A DNA stretch of 64,000 nucleotides from Planctomyces sp. (GCA_019636235.1 JAHBXW010000001.1:310001-374000), one strand, 5' to 3'; shown: positions 7,709-18,724, counted from the stretch's first letter. Program-made: numbers and translations. The notes: generated from the letters alone by a model not told the origin.

Positions 7709-10700
7709 TCAGCGGCGTCCGCGGCCCCGTGGCCGGGGAGCTCCCGGCAGTCGCCGCGCCGACGGGTCTGTCGGCGGTTTGTCCAGGGCCAGGTAAGCAA
7801 ACAGGTCGGCCAGCTCCTGCGGCGTCAACTGGTTCTCCAGCTGTTCGGGCATCATCGAGAGTTCGCTGATGCGATATTCCTCGATGTCCTCCCGCGCGAC
7901 GGTCTCCAGCTTGCCCCCCTGGACCTTCAGGACGACCTGCTGGTCCGTCTCCTCGACCGGCAGGCCGGTCAGCACGCGTCCGTCGGCCGTCGCCAGAATC
8001 CGGGCCTGATACGCGTTGCCGATCACCAGCGACGGATCGAGCACATTGGACAGCAGCTGTTCCCAGTTGTTGCGGCCGTTCGATGTGATGTCCGGCCCGA
8101 CCTCCTCCCCTTCGCCGTGCAGCTTGTGGCACTGGGCGCAGACCTTCTTGTAGACCGCCACGCCCGCGTGCGGGTCGCCCGGCGTGCCGTTCAGAAAGTC
8201 CCGCATCTCGTTGATGACCCGCTCGCGGTCCGGGTTGCGATCCTCGCGGATCGTGCCGTACAGCGTGCGGAACGCGGCTTGCACGTCTTCGTCCTTGAAA
8301 GTGCTGATCCGCCGCAGCTGATTCAGGTTCAGCATGTCCTTGTTGACGCGGTTTTCCGCGATGGCGGCCAGCAGGCGGGCAGACCAGTGCGGTCGTTGCG
8401 TGAGCACTTCCAGGGCCCGCGGCTGGACCTCCGGCGCCAGTTCCGCGAATCGGGCGAGGATCGCTTCGGCGACCCGGCCGTCGTCGAGGCGGCTCATGGC
8501 GAACAGGACCTGCGACTGCGTTTCGGACGCCGGACGCTCGAGCAGTCGCGTCGACCAGTCGACCGACGCGGCGTGTCCACTGGACACCAGGGCACGCAGC
8601 GCATCGAGCGCGGCGGCGTCCTCCGGCCCGGCGTCGAGGCGGGCGAGGAGACGTTCCACGGCAGGGGCATCCCCCCAGGAGGCGGCGAGATGCGTCGCCG
8701 GCAGGTGCAGGGGGTGCTCCACGCCGGCTTCGAGGACGCGTCCCAACAGCGCGGCAAGTTCCTCGCGCAGCGCCTCGCGATCGCGATCCCGGATGGCTCC
8801 GGACTGCACATGCCCGGCCAGCGTGCGAATCGCGTCGGCGGCCAGCGGAAGATGTTCCGCATCCTGATCGGCGAGAATCGCCAGCAGTCGTCCCGTCAGG
8901 ACAAACCGCCGGGATTCGGCGCTCCAGGCCAGCAGTCGCTGAAGAACCGCCTGGCCCCCCCAGTGGTTCAGGACGCCCTCCACCCGCGCGAACGTCTCCG
9001 CGCCGGCTGTCGTGGCGGCCCGCTCGGAAAGGGGCAGGAGCGCCGCCCAGACCGCTCGGGGAATCAGGTCGTCGTCGCCGAATTCCGCGAGCGTCTTCGC
9101 CAGCTGTTCCTCGAACGCGACATACGAACTGGTCCGCTGGGACAGCCGAGCCACCCAGGTGATGGCCTGCAGCCGGACGGCGGGCGACGGATCCTCGAAT
9201 GCCGCAAGCACGAACTCGGCGGCGTGCATCTGGTGCAGTTCCGACAGGTCGGCCAGCGCATTGTTGATGACGCTCCGGATGCCCCAGACGCGGCGGAAGT
9301 CGTCTTCGCAGTCGAATAACGCGCGGGCGACGTTCGACCAGCGGCCGTCCGTCGACAGATCGCAGCCGAGCAGCGCGAACGTCGCGTGCCGCCGCTGGAC
9401 ATCGAGCGGGGCCTGTCGGTCGCCGGCCAGCTTCAGCAGCTTCTCGTAGATTTCGGGGGTGCCGCGTTCGTTCAACAGCCGCTGGGCCGTTTCCCGGATG
9501 AAGACGTTCGGATCTCCGAGGTTTTCAATGAGCTGGTCGTCGCTCAAAGCGGCCAGGTTGAAGCCGGCGGCGCGGGGTGTGTCCTGATAGCGGAGCCGGT
9601 ACAGTCTGCCGCGGTCGCGTTCGATGCCTTCCGGATCGGCGTTCGCGTCCTGATAGCAGTGGTAGCGGTCGTACCAGTCCAGGACGTAAAGGCAGCCGTC
9701 AGGGCCGGTCTTCTGGGCGACCGGCATGAACCAGGCGTCGTTCGCGTTCAGGAGGTCGGCCAGCCGGGGCGCGGCATCGTCGCCGCGTTTGCGGATGATG
9801 TCGTATTCGTCGTTGTCCCAGGCGCCGGCCTGGGGCGGGAAGCCGGAGTGCGGCGTGGCGTGATACGTCGCCCCGCTGCGGGCCAGAACGTCCGCGTTGA
9901 TGCAGCCGCCGTGGATGTTGCCCATGAACAGCGTGCCGCGGTATTCGGGGGGATAGGCGGGGCTGTCGAACCAGGTGATGCCGCAATAGGCGGCCTTCTG
10001 ATGCTTGTGATCAACGATGGATTCGATGGGCCAGGTGTGGGCCGGGTAGGGGCCGCCCTGACGGATGTAGTAGCCGTTGTCGACGATGTGCCACAGATGG
10101 TCGATGACGCAGGCCGACAGGAAGAACTCGCCGTCCTCGTTGATGGCGATGCCCCAGGGATTGCTCGTCCCCTCGGCGAAGATCTGGAATTCCCGCGTCC
10201 GGGGGTGGATGCGGAACAGGGCGCAGGTGAACTTCCAGCCCGGGTGATCCGGACGGAAGTTGGGGTTCTCGGGCGCGTAATGCACGTCGCAGTAATTGAA
10301 GACGCCGTTCAGCCCGTACAGCCAGCCGTCCGGCCCCCACGTGAACGAGTTGGGGAGCTCGTGCGTGTCTGTGCGGCCAAAGCCGGTGACGATGACTTCA
10401 GTGCGATCCGCCTTGAGATCGCCATCGGTGTCCTGCAGAAACAGGAGATCGGGCGCGTTGGCGACCCAGACGCCGCCATGTCCGACGGCGATGCCGGAGG
10501 GGATGTTGAGGCCTTCGGCGAAGACGGTCGCCTTATCGATCCGGCCGTCGCCGGTAGTGTCTTCGAGGACCTTGATGCGGTCGCGCCCGGGGCCGGGGGA
10601 TTGCCGCGGGTATTCGAGGCTCTCCGTGATCCAGAATCGTCCCTGTTCGTCAATGCACATGGCGACGGGATTGACGATGTCGGGCTCGGCCGCCACGACC

Positions 10701-10873
10701 TCGACGGTGAAGCCCTCCGGCACGGTCATCCGGGCGACGGCTTCTTCCGGCGTGCGGGGTTGGCCGGGTGGGCGGTCCTGCGCGCGGGGCACTTCGAGTC
10801 GTTGCGCCTGAGCGGCGCCGCCCAGAAGAATTGCCAGACCGAAGGCGACCAGCGAGGCGTGGAATCGAGTCAT
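7709..10873 (-). CDS. Large secreted PVC-type cytochrome c / HEAT-repeat protein
   Basis: The product is 1054 residues from the ATG at 10873, which overlaps the upstream gene's stop as ATGA. A signal peptide (ASLVAFGLAILLGGAAQA) shows export. An N-terminal beta-propeller region (VPEGFTVEVVAAEPDIVNPVAM ..., split here) of the membrane-bound dehydrogenase-like type covers roughly residues 45-430, with repeated DGRxWVAE-like strands. A central helical HEAT-like region (RETAQRLLNERGTPEIYEKL, and so on) spans about 450-850. A C-terminal PVC-type haem domain has CAQCH at about 912-916 and the distal Met probably in the MMPEQLE segment. Such proteins are abundant in planctomycetes and are thought to oxidise sugars or other organics in the periplasm, but the substrate is unknown. 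It ends in a basic PRPRGRGRR tail. Confidence 0.92.
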   Translation of the reverse strand: MTRFHASLVAFGLAILLGGAAQAQRLEVPRAQDRPPGQPRTPEEAVARMTVPEGFTVEVVAAEPDIVNPVAMCIDEQGRFWITESLEYPRQSPGPGRDRIKVLEDTTGDGRIDKATVFAEGLNIPSGIAVGHGGVWVANAPDLLFLQDTDGDLKADRTEVIVTGFGRTDTHELPNSFTWGPDGWLYGLNGVFNYCDVHYAPENPNFRPDHPGWKFTCALFRIHPRTREFQIFAEGTSNPWGIAINEDGEFFLSACVIDHLWHIVDNGYYIRQGGPYPAHTWPIESIVDHKHQKAAYCGITWFDSPAYPPEYRGTLFMGNIHGGCINADVLARSGATYHATPHSGFPPQAGAWDNDEYDIIRKRGDDAAPRLADLLNANDAWFMPVAQKTGPDGCLYVLDWYDRYHCYQDANADPEGIERDRGRLYRLRYQDTPRAAGFNLAALSDDQLIENLGDPNVFIRETAQRLLNERGTPEIYEKLLKLAGDRQAPLDVQRRHATFALLGCDLSTDGRWSNVARALFDCEDDFRRVWGIRSVINNALADLSELHQMHAAEFVLAAFEDPSPAVRLQAITWVARLSQRTSSYVAFEEQLAKTLAEFGDDDLIPRAVWAALLPLSERAATTAGAETFARVEGVLNHWGGQAVLQRLLAWSAESRRFVLTGRLLAILADQDAEHLPLAADAIRTLAGHVQSGAIRDRDREALREELAALLGRVLEAGVEHPLHLPATHLAASWGDAPAVERLLARLDAGPEDAAALDALRALVSSGHAASVDWSTRLLERPASETQSQVLFAMSRLDDGRVAEAILARFAELAPEVQPRALEVLTQRPHWSARLLAAIAENRVNKDMLNLNQLRRISTFKDEDVQAAFRTLYGTIREDRNPDRERVINEMRDFLNGTPGDPHAGVAVYKKVCAQCHKLHGEGEEVGPDITSNGRNNWEQLLSNVLDPSLVIGNAYQARILATADGRVLTGLPVEETDQQVVLKVQGGKLETVAREDIEEYRISELSMMPEQLENQLTPQELADLFAYLALDKPPTDPSARRLPGAPRPRGRGRR

Positions 10874-11532
10874 GAGGCGGGAGGGCTGGGAGAGGTGCGG
10901 GGGTGAAGCCATTCGAGGAATCGGCGGCGGATCGAGTTCTCGTCCTCGACATCCGCCGCCTCGAGAAATGGCCGCAGATCTTCCACGGCCAGAAACGGAA
11001 ATGCGATGGATTGCGAAATTCGCTCGTAGCCTGTGGGCAGCAGCTTCCAGGCGGTCAATTTCCGGCCGTCATACAGCCAGAGTTCGTCGACGCCCAGGCG
11101 CGCGTAAATGTCTTTTCGATCGACGCGGCTGTGGCTGACGTCGATTTCCACGGCCAGGTCCGGAGGCGGGTGCAGCGACGGATCCCAGTCGTGGACGCCC
11201 CGCAAGGCGTCCGCGTGCTGGATCCAGTAGCACTCGTCCGGTTCGAGCCCCGATTCCGCGGATTCGCTGCGAAATGTCGTCTGCCCGCCCGACTGAAGCG
11301 GCAGACCCTGCCGATACGTGATCTCTTCGATCATGCGCCCCAACAGCCGCTTCCACTGCTCATGCCGTCGTGAAAGCGTCATGAATTCCAGCCTCTGGCC
11401 GTCGAAGCTTGTCCTCAACCCGGAACGCTCGCCGAGGGCGTCGGTCACAGCGACGAATTGCCGGAACGTCACCCCGTCCAGCACGAGGTGCTGCTCGGGC
11501 TTGTTCAGGCTGGGCCGCGGCGCGATGGCCAT
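10870..11532 (-). CDS. Uma2 family (DUF820) PD-(D/E)XK nuclease-like protein
   Basis: The product is 220 residues from ATG 11532 (MAIAPRPSLNKPEQH...); the frame stays open further upstream but that sequence is not family-like. The restriction-endonuclease-like core is recognisable: GLEPDECYWI, then PDLAVEIDVSHSR, then ARLGVDELWLYDG, giving the D...ExD/K-type pattern with Asp and Glu in PDLAVEID. The family is greatly expanded in cyanobacteria and planctomycetes; its biological role is unclear and many copies are thought to be domesticated or mobile. The stop overlaps the start of the large cytochrome protein by four bases, an odd partnership for a putative nuclease. Function in DNA cleavage is inferred from fold only. 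Confidence 0.88.
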   Translation of the reverse strand: MAIAPRPSLNKPEQHLVLDGVTFRQFVAVTDALGERSGLRTSFDGQRLEFMTLSRRHEQWKRLLGRMIEEITYRQGLPLQSGGQTTFRSESAESGLEPDECYWIQHADALRGVHDWDPSLHPPPDLAVEIDVSHSRVDRKDIYARLGVDELWLYDGRKLTAWKLLPTGYERISQSIAFPFLAVEDLRPFLEAADVEDENSIRRRFLEWLHPRTSPSPPAS

Positions 11533-11789
11533 GGGAGGGTTCTCAAGGGGCGTTGCGAGTTCATCGTAAAGGCTGGACCGGGCGGGGAAAACCGGACTGA
11601 CAGCTCCGGTTGCAGTCCCCGGCGTCCCGCTCCACAATCCACCGGCAAAGCGCTCAGTGGCCGCGGCCCTGTTCCGCACGATCCGGGGGCTCTCCGGCGA
11701 CGCTTTGCGGCCGACACGACGTTCCGCGGAAAGATCCCCGGAACGCGCCGGCCCAACAGGGAACTGGCAGCGTCGAACAAGGCAAGCAC

Positions 11790-13067
11790 ATGGCTGTGAC
11801 GGCGGTGGTGGGTCTCCAGTGGGGGGACGAAGCCAAGGGAAAGATCGTCGATCTGCTGACCGATCAGCATGAGATCGTGGTGCGGTATCTGGGCGGAAAC
11901 AACGCCGGCCACACGGTCATGTTCCAGGGGCAGACGTACAAACTGTCGCTGCTGCCCGCGGGAGTGCTGCGACCCGGCGTGACGTCGGTGATCTCGAACG
12001 GCGTGGTCATCAATCCGAAGGCCCTGCTGCAGGAGATCGAATCGATTCGCAGCCGGGACGTGGTCATTCACCGCCTGTTGATCAGCGACCGGGCGCACAT
12101 CATCTTCCCGTACCACATGGCGGAAGAGGCGGCGCTGGAAAAGGGCCGCGGCGACCAGGCGATCGGCACGACGATGCGCGGCATCGGCACCTGCTACCGC
12201 GACAAGGCGGGACGGACGCACGCCATCCGGATGGGCGAACTGGTCCGCCCGGAACTCTTGCGCCAACGACTGCATGAGGTGGTTCCGCAGAAGAACCTGG
12301 TGCTCCACGCGCTCGACCCGGAGTGCCCGCCGTTCGATGCGGACGCCATTCTCTCGGAATACAGCGGATACGCGGATCAATTGCGGCCCCATGTGATCGA
12401 CACCTCGGCCTATCTGCACCGGGCGCTCGCGGACCGGAAGTCGATCCTGTTCGAGGGCGCGCAGGGCAGCCTGCTCGACATCGATCATGGCACTTTCCCG
12501 TACGTGACGTCCTCGAACAGTTCCGGGTGCGGCATCCATCCGGGCAGCGGCGTTCCCGAGCGGGCGATCGAAAAGATGATCGGCGTCGTCAAAGCCTACA
12601 CGACGCGCGTCGGCGGCGGACCCTGCCCGACAGAACTGCTCGACGACATCGGCCAGCACATCCGGGATGAGGGGCGGGAATACGGGACCGTGACGGGCCG
12701 TCCCCGTCGCTGCGGCTGGTTCGACGCCGTGGCGACCTCCTACGGAGCGCGGATCAGCGGCGTGGATTGCCTGGCCGTGATGCTGCTGGACGTCCTCAGC
12801 AAGCTGGACGAGGTGAAAGTCTGCGAGGCGTACGAGATCGGGGGGGAACGGACGACCGACTTCCCGAGCCATGCCGTGGATCTGGCGCGCGCGACGCCGG
12901 TGTATCGAACGCTGCCGGGCTGGAAGAAAGACATTCAGGGAGTGCGGAAGTTGAAGGACCTGCCGACAGCAGCCCGGGCCTATCTGGATGCGATCGCGGA
13001 ACTTGTGGATCGGCGGGTGGAAATCGTTTCCGTGGGCCCGGACCGGGACCAGACGGTGATCGTATGA
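11790..13067 (+). CDS. purA: Adenylosuccinate synthase
   Basis: The product is 425 residues, the normal length, from ATG 11790. It catalyses the GTP-dependent condensation of IMP with aspartate, the first committed step to AMP. The N-terminal [16 protein letters not shown] carries catalytic Asp13, and His41 is in GGNNAGHTV. The usual WGDEGKGK reads WGDEAKGK here, a conservative Gly-to-Ala change next to the phosphate loop. Later landmarks are [32 protein letters not shown] and [19 protein letters not shown] (IMP and aspartate sites). The frame is open 60 codons upstream but the extension has no family similarity. Its stop overlaps the start of a lactonase gene as ATGA. Confidence 0.97.
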   Translation: MAVTAVVGLQWGDEAKGKIVDLLTDQHEIVVRYLGGNNAGHTVMFQGQTYKLSLLPAGVLRPGVTSVISNGVVINPKALLQEIESIRSRDVVIHRLLISDRAHIIFPYHMAEEAALEKGRGDQAIGTTMRGIGTCYRDKAGRTHAIRMGELVRPELLRQRLHEVVPQKNLVLHALDPECPPFDADAILSEYSGYADQLRPHVIDTSAYLHRALADRKSILFEGAQGSLLDIDHGTFPYVTSSNSSGCGIHPGSGVPERAIEKMIGVVKAYTTRVGGGPCPTELLDDIGQHIRDEGREYGTVTGRPRRCGWFDAVATSYGARISGVDCLAVMLLDVLSKLDEVKVCEAYEIGGERTTDFPSHAVDLARATPVYRTLPGWKKDIQGVRKLKDLPTAARAYLDAIAELVDRRVEIVSVGPDRDQTVIV

Positions 13068-14134
13068 CGCGTATGTTCGGAGTTCTGATCGGCGCGGCGG
13101 CGGCGCTCCTCGTGGCGCGTGGCACGGATGCCGGCACGATTGTTTACGTCTCCGTCAGCGGGGAGAACCGGATCGACGTCTACGAAGCGGACGGCGGCCG
13201 GCTGAGGCGGACGTCCAACGCGGCGACCGACGGCGCGCCGGGAGCGCTCGCCTATTGTCCGAAGCGACAACTGCTGTTCGCGGCGCTGCGGCCCGAGGGC
13301 CGGCTGGTCGTGTTTCAGGTCGCGCCCGAAACCGGAGCGCTCACGTTCATCTCGACGCATGACGTCGAGATCGATCCCGCCCACCTGTGCGTGGACGAAG
13401 CCGGCAACTTCCTGCTGGCCGCGTACTATCCCAGCGGCCAGATTTCCGTGCATCGAATCGGAGAGGACGGACGCCTGGCAGAGCCTGGCGCCTTCACGCC
13501 GACCGCAGTCAACGCGCATGCCGTCGTGCTGCATCCCCGGGACGAGTCCCGTTTGTATGTGCCGCACACGTCGGCGAATCGCATTTTTCAGTTCGCGTTC
13601 GATCGGGACAGCGGAAACGTGCGTCCGCTGAACCGGCCGTATCGGACGACGCCCGATGGAACGGGTCCGCGGCACTTGGTGTTCCATGAGCGGTTGAACG
13701 TCGCGTACGTCAGCAACGAGCAGGGGGGCAGCGTTTCGGTCTGGAACTATGATCCGTCCTCGGGCGACCTGAGCCTGCGGCAGACCGTGTCCACTTTGCC
13801 CGGCGGGTTCCAGGGGCAGAACGCCTGCTCGGAAATCCGCCTGCGCCCGGGCTCGCGGCATCTGTACGTCGCCAACCGCGGTCACGACAGTCTGGCGGCG
13901 TTCTCGATCAATCCGGAAGACGGCCGACTGACGGCCATCCGGCAGGCGGTGACGGAACAGACGCCGCGGTCCTTCGATATCGATCCGGACGGCACGCGCG
14001 TGTACGCGGCGGGCGAGGGCTCGGGGCACATCAAGATCTACCGGATCGACGACACGACGGGCGAGCTGCTTCCGGGCGATCGCGTCTACGTCGGCATGGC
14101 GCCCTGGTGGGTGATGGCGATTGCCGCGCCCTGA
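13064..14134 (+). CDS. Secreted lactonase-family (6-phosphogluconolactonase-like) beta-propeller
   Basis: The product is 356 residues from ATG 13064. A hydrophobic signal ([20 protein letters not shown]) points to export. The rest is a seven-bladed propeller of the YkgB/Pgl lactonase family: repeating blocks such as [32 protein letters not shown] and [15 protein letters not shown], and [15 protein letters not shown]. Cytoplasmic members hydrolyse 6-phosphogluconolactone; an exported member more likely opens another sugar lactone. It is translationally coupled to purA through ATGA, although no pathway links the two. The family is clear, the substrate is not. Confidence 0.88.
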   Translation: MTRMFGVLIGAAAALLVARGTDAGTIVYVSVSGENRIDVYEADGGRLRRTSNAATDGAPGALAYCPKRQLLFAALRPEGRLVVFQVAPETGALTFISTHDVEIDPAHLCVDEAGNFLLAAYYPSGQISVHRIGEDGRLAEPGAFTPTAVNAHAVVLHPRDESRLYVPHTSANRIFQFAFDRDSGNVRPLNRPYRTTPDGTGPRHLVFHERLNVAYVSNEQGGSVSVWNYDPSSGDLSLRQTVSTLPGGFQGQNACSEIRLRPGSRHLYVANRGHDSLAAFSINPEDGRLTAIRQAVTEQTPRSFDIDPDGTRVYAAGEGSGHIKIYRIDDTTGELLPGDRVYVGMAPWWVMAIAAP

Positions 14135-14146
14135 CGGTCGAAGGCG

Positions 14147-16228
14147 TCACGAATCCAGAAGCCGGCCCAGCGCGGCGGGGTCCGTGCACGGTTCCCGGCA
14201 AAGTCCGCGCTCGCAGACGTAGGCTGTCGCCGCTCCGCTGACCGGCCGACGATTCGCGACCAGCGGGGCCATCCACTCGGGAACAGGCTCTCCCGAGACC
14301 GTTCGCAGGAGGAGCGCGCCCGGAAGAAACCGTTGCCGGACTTCCGCCACGAGCGGATCCGCAGCCCCTGACGTCGGCTCCGCCAACACAACTTCCGGCG
14401 ATGGACCGAGGTGGAAATCGAGCGCCAGGAGGGACTGGCCAGCCGCGCGCGGGTGTTCGGCCATCAGCCCGGAAACGGCCTGCAGCGTGCGGTAGCCGCG
14501 CTCTTCGAGGTCCGTGCGGGACGCCAGACGGCCCAGCCGAAGCAGGGCGAACGCCGCCATCGCGGCGCCCGAAGGAGTGGCGTTGTCCTGCACGTCGCGA
14601 GTGCGGGCGATCAGGGCCTCATGGTCCCCCGCCGTATAGAAGAAGCCGCCATCGTCCGCGGCGAAATCACGGATCATGCGATCCGCCAGCTCAAGTGCGG
14701 CGTCGATCCAGCGCGCGTCGGAAGTCGCCTGTTGCAGTTCGACGAGGCCGTCGATCAGGCAGGCGGAGTCGTCGAGATAGCCGCGAAACCGTGCGCGGCC
14801 GTCTTTCCAGGAATGCAGCAGCCGTCCCTGCTCGTCGCGCACGTTTGCCAGCAGGCAGTCCGCGGCCCGTGCGGCGGCGGCGGCATACCTCGGCTCGCCC
14901 AGCACGGCCCCGGCCCGGGCCATCGCCGCAATCATCAGTCCGTTCCAAGAGACGAGCACCTTGTCGTCCCGCCCCGGAGCGACGCGCTTGCCACGGGCCT
15001 CGAACAACACCGCGCGCGCGGCGGACAGCCGGCGATCCAGCTCATCGGCCGACATTCCCAGCACGGCGGCCGCCTGATCGGAGGGCTTCGGCCGGTTGAG
15101 AATGCTGGCGCCTTCCCAGTTGCCGCCGGGGGCGACGTCGTAGGCGTAACAGAAGACCCGGGCGTCGTCCGTCTCCAGCAGCGACTCGATCTCCTCGACC
15201 GACCAGACGAAGAACCGGCCTTCCTCTCCCTCGCTGTCCGCGTCCTGCGTGCTGAAGAACGGCCCCTCCGGCGACGTCATTTCCCGCAGGACATAGTCCA
15301 GCGTTTCGCGGACGACCCGCGCATCGTCGGGGCGGCGCTCGATCTGCCACAGCTCGAGATAAGCCGGCACGAGCAGCGCATTGTCATAGAGCATCTTTTC
15401 GAAGTGGGGGACCAGCCAGCGCGCGTCGGTGGAATACCGATGAAAGCCCCCGCCCAGGTGATCGTAGATGCCTCCCGCCACCATCCGGTCGAGGGTCAGC
15501 CGCGCCGCATCCAGCGCGTCGGCATCGCCAAACCGCTTCCAGCAACGGAGGAGCACGCGGAGGTCCATCGGGTGGGGAAACTTCGGGGCGCCGCCGAACC
15601 CGCCGTATCTCGCGTCGAATGTCCGCAACAGCGCTCGCATCGCATTCCGCAGCAGGTCGACCGAGAGCTCCGCCGGGTCGAACTCCATTGCCGACATGCG
15701 AGCCACGGCTTCAGTCAGCGACGCCGCTGAGGTTCGCACATCCTGCCGTCGGTTCTGCCAGGCGTCGTCGATCGCCTGCAGGATCTCGTGGAAACCCTGC
15801 ATGCCCATTCGCGCGCGGGGCGGCCAGTACGTGCCGCCGAAGAACGGCTGACGATCCGGGGTCAGAAACACCGACATCGGCCAGCCGCCGCGCTGCGTCA
15901 GGGCCTGCACGGCCGTCATGTAGATCTGATCGACGTCCGGCCGCTCCTCGCGATCGACCTTGATGCTGACGAACCGGGAATTGAGCAGTTCGGCGATCGC
16001 CTCGTCTTCGAAGCTCTCACGCTCCATGACGTGGCACCAGTGACACGCGGAGTAGCCCACGGACAGAAAGACAGGCCGATCAAGCCGACGGGCCTCTTCA
16101 AAGGCCTCGTCTCCCCAGGGCCGCCAGTCGACCGGGTTGTACGCGTGCTGCAGCAGGTAAGGGCTGGTTTCCGCGGCCAGTCGATTCGGTTCACGGGACG
16201 CGTGAGAAGAGGCATCGGGCTGGGACAT
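14147..16228 (-). CDS. YyaL/SSP411-type thioredoxin-domain protein (DUF255)
   Basis: The product is 693 residues from ATG 16228 ([18 protein letters not shown]). Residues about 12-175 are the thioredoxin-like DUF255 domain, with [21 protein letters not shown] and the CHWC redox motif at 62-65 ([11 protein letters not shown]). The remainder is an alpha/alpha toroid like those of N-acylglucosamine 2-epimerases and cellobiose epimerases, with [24 protein letters not shown] and [16 protein letters not shown]-type segments. Bacterial and human (SPATA20) homologues exist but the reaction is not established. It is divergent from murC, with 200 bases between start codons holding both promoters, and convergent with the lactonase gene. 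Confidence 0.93.
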   Translation of the reverse strand: MSQPDASSHASREPNRLAAETSPYLLQHAYNPVDWRPWGDEAFEEARRLDRPVFLSVGYSACHWCHVMERESFEDEAIAELLNSRFVSIKVDREERPDVDQIYMTAVQALTQRGGWPMSVFLTPDRQPFFGGTYWPPRARMGMQGFHEILQAIDDAWQNRRQDVRTSAASLTEAVARMSAMEFDPAELSVDLLRNAMRALLRTFDARYGGFGGAPKFPHPMDLRVLLRCWKRFGDADALDAARLTLDRMVAGGIYDHLGGGFHRYSTDARWLVPHFEKMLYDNALLVPAYLELWQIERRPDDARVVRETLDYVLREMTSPEGPFFSTQDADSEGEEGRFFVWSVEEIESLLETDDARVFCYAYDVAPGGNWEGASILNRPKPSDQAAAVLGMSADELDRRLSAARAVLFEARGKRVAPGRDDKVLVSWNGLMIAAMARAGAVLGEPRYAAAAARAADCLLANVRDEQGRLLHSWKDGRARFRGYLDDSACLIDGLVELQQATSDARWIDAALELADRMIRDFAADDGGFFYTAGDHEALIARTRDVQDNATPSGAAMAAFALLRLGRLASRTDLEERGYRTLQAVSGLMAEHPRAAGQSLLALDFHLGPSPEVVLAEPTSGAADPLVAEVRQRFLPGALLLRTVSGEPVPEWMAPLVANRRPVSGAATAYVCERGLCREPCTDPAALGRLLDS

Positions 16229-16428
16229 TGGGAGCGCTTTCGGGAACGGGATGCTCCGAACGGTCAGGTTCGGTCGGAGTCCTGCCGCGGCCTCCGGCGG
16301 ACGAGTCGGGGTCGATCGTAGGCCCCTGTCGCCCGCGGGTCCATCAGGACGGTCGCAGGGTGAAACGAATCCCGAAGGTGGGCGAAATCGCTGGAAAACT
16401 CGGCTCACCGGTGCGCCCGGAATCTGCG

Positions 16429-17871
16429 ATGATCCTGCGACAGTTTCCTGTCGAGCGTTCGCTGGTCCCCTTGTCCGAGATTCCTTCCTCCTGGCGTTCG
16501 GAGCGATCGCTGCGCGTGCATCTGGTGGGATGCGGCGGAGCGGGGATGCGGGCGCTGGCCGAGTACGGCATCGACCGCGGCTGGCGGGCAACGGGCTCGG
16601 ACCAGGCGATTTCCCAACACGCGCGGCGGGCCTTGGAAGCGCGGGGAATGCGGATCGCCGACACCCATGCTGCGGGGAATGTCCCCGCGGATTGCGAACT
16701 GCTGATCTACAGTCCGGCGATCCCGGAGTCGAACCCGGAAAGGGTCGTGGCCCGGACGATGGGCATTCGGGAGGCGTCATACCCGAAAACGCTGGGGTGG
16801 ATCTCCCGGGAATGCGCGACGGTCGCGGTCGCGGGGACGCATGGCAAGAGCACGGTGGCGTCGCTGATCGCGGCGGTCCTGAGACAGGCAGGGGAAGATC
16901 CGTCCGTGCTGGTGGGCGCGGAAGCGCTCTCAGACGGCCGGCATGGTCGGGCCGGAGCGGGGCGGTGGACGGTCATTGAAGCCTGCGAATACCGCCGCCA
17001 CTTCCTGAATCTTTCACCGCAGACGACTGTGCTTCTGGGGATCGAGCCGGATCATTTCGACTGTTTCCCCGACGTCGCGGACGCGGAGCGGGCGTATGCG
17101 GAGTTTGCCGAATTGACGCCTCCGGACGGCGTCGTGGCGGCGAACGCCGATTGTGCGCGGGTCACGCAGCTCGTGCGCGGGCGCGGAAACGTCGTGACGT
17201 ACTCCGCGGGCGGGCGGGACGCCGCCTTCACGGCATCGCAGGTCCAATTCGGATCGCCGGGCGTCGCGTTCGAGGTCTCGCATCGGGGACGGTTCGAATC
17301 CCGGATCGAGTCGCGGCTGTTGGGGCGGTACCAGGCGTCGAATCTGCTGGCCGCGTATGCGGCGCTGCGGTCGCTGGGCGTGAATGCCGCACGGATCGCG
17401 GAGTCGTTTCGCGAGTTCCCGGGGCTCCGGCGGCGACTGGAACGGCTGACAGACTGGCGCGGGCAGGCGCGGTTCGATGATTACGGTCATCATCCGACGG
17501 CCGTCGCGGCAGTGCTGGAGACATTGCGGAGTTCTTTTCCGCGCGGCACGCTGCGATGTGTGTTTCAGCCGCATCAGTTGAGCCGGACGCGGGCACTGTT
17601 TGGCGAGTTCGCATCGGCGCTGGCGCTGGCCGACGAGGCATTCGTCCTGCCGGTGTTCGCCGCGCGGGAGCGATCGACCGCTGAGCTGGCGGCGTGTTCG
17701 GAGTCGCTGGCGGGGGCCGTCGGGGGATCGTCGCGCGGCGCGTTCTGTGCATCGCTTGACCATGCTTTGACCACACTAGAGACTGCCGGTCGTCCTGGGG
17801 ACGTTCTGGTCACCATTGGCGCTGGAGATATCGACCGCCTGCATTATGAGATCGATCGACGCGTTAGGTGA
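16429..17871 (+). CDS. murC: UDP-N-acetylmuramate--L-alanine ligase
   Basis: The product is 480 residues from ATG 16429. It adds L-alanine to UDP-MurNAc using ATP, the first peptide step of peptidoglycan precursor synthesis in the cytoplasm. The N-terminal Rossmann part has [10 protein letters not shown] (31-40); the P-loop is GTHGKST (136-142); [17 protein letters not shown] and DDYGHHPTA follow, then a C-terminal domain ending [12 protein letters not shown]. All are signature Mur-ligase positions. It overlaps murB by 26 bases, so the two are cotranscribed and probably coupled. The presence of murC, murB and dacB in one window shows that this organism makes peptidoglycan. Confidence 0.96.
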   Translation: MILRQFPVERSLVPLSEIPSSWRSERSLRVHLVGCGGAGMRALAEYGIDRGWRATGSDQAISQHARRALEARGMRIADTHAAGNVPADCELLIYSPAIPESNPERVVARTMGIREASYPKTLGWISRECATVAVAGTHGKSTVASLIAAVLRQAGEDPSVLVGAEALSDGRHGRAGAGRWTVIEACEYRRHFLNLSPQTTVLLGIEPDHFDCFPDVADAERAYAEFAELTPPDGVVAANADCARVTQLVRGRGNVVTYSAGGRDAAFTASQVQFGSPGVAFEVSHRGRFESRIESRLLGRYQASNLLAAYAALRSLGVNAARIAESFREFPGLRRRLERLTDWRGQARFDDYGHHPTAVAAVLETLRSSFPRGTLRCVFQPHQLSRTRALFGEFASALALADEAFVLPVFAARERSTAELAACSESLAGAVGGSSRGAFCASLDHALTTLETAGRPGDVLVTIGAGDIDRLHYEIDRRVR

Positions 17872-18724
17872 CTTTGTCCGCCGTGACGAACCGCTGGCTC
17901 CGCAGACATGGCTGCGAACCGGTGGTCCGGCGCAGTATTTCGCAGAGCCCCGGAACCGGAAGGAACTCCAGGCGCTGGCAAAAGCCTGCGCCGAGGAGTC
18001 AATTCCGATTCGCATTCTGGGCAGCGGCTCGAACGTGCTGGTGCGGGATGAAGGGGTCAGCGGGGCGGTCGTCCGGCTGACGGGACCCGAATTCAGCGGG
18101 ATCGAGATTTCCGGGGAGACGGTCCGCAGCGGGAGCGCTGCGCTGCTGTCGCAGGCGCTCGTGAAATCCGTGGAGGCCGGCCTCGCCGGGCTGGAAGCGC
18201 TGGTCGGCATTCCGGGCACGGTCGGCGGCGCGGTTCGCGGCAACGCCGGCGGACGCAGCGGCGAGATCGGGCAGTTCGTCCGGTCGGTGACGGTCCTCAC
18301 GGCCGCCGGCGAGGAGTTCGTGCGCCGCGAGGACGAGCTCACGTTCTCCTATCGGTCCAGCAGCATCAGCGACCTCGTGATTCTCGACGTCGAACTGGGG
18401 CTGACGCGGGACGATCCGGATGAGATCGCGCGGCGGATGCGGAAGTTGTGGATCATGAAGAAGTCGACGCAGCCGCTGTCGTTCCAGTCGACGGGCTGCA
18501 TTTTCCGGAATCCGCGGGGGTTGAGCGCCGGGGCGCTGATCGAGCAGGCGGGCCTGAAGGGCACGCGCGTCGGGCAGTGCGAAGTCAGCGACCGGCACGG
18601 CAACTTCATTGTGACCTACGAAGGCGCCACGACCGCCGACGTGCTGCGGCTGATCGATCTGATCCGCGCGAAAGTCTCGGAGAGGCATGGCGTGGACCTG
18701 GAGCTGGAAATCCAGGTCTGGTGA
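17846..18724 (+). CDS. murB: UDP-N-acetylenolpyruvoylglucosamine reductase
   Basis: The product is 292 residues from ATG 17846 ([17 protein letters not shown]); a TTG at 17816 would add ten residues and is less likely. It is a type II MurB flavoenzyme that reduces UDP-GlcNAc-enolpyruvate to UDP-MurNAc with NADPH. The FAD domain has LGSGSNVLV (58-66) and GIPGTVGGAVRGNAG (121-135). Tyr169-Arg170 lie in SYRSS. The proton-donor loop normally GSxFxNP reads GCIFRNP with Cys218, a substitution I believe occurs in other lineages too. The C-terminal LELEIQVW supplies the conserved Glu. It overlaps the end of murC. Confidence 0.95.
   Translation: MRSIDALGDFVRRDEPLAPQTWLRTGGPAQYFAEPRNRKELQALAKACAEESIPIRILGSGSNVLVRDEGVSGAVVRLTGPEFSGIEISGETVRSGSAALLSQALVKSVEAGLAGLEALVGIPGTVGGAVRGNAGGRSGEIGQFVRSVTVLTAAGEEFVRREDELTFSYRSSSISDLVILDVELGLTRDDPDEIARRMRKLWIMKKSTQPLSFQSTGCIFRNPRGLSAGALIEQAGLKGTRVGQCEVSDRHGNFIVTYEGATTADVLRLIDLIRAKVSERHGVDLELEIQVW

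Noticed and set aside
17280-17310. tRNA-like GGTTCGAATCC word
   Set aside because: It lies within murC in the correct frame, and no cloverleaf arms or acceptor stem surround it.
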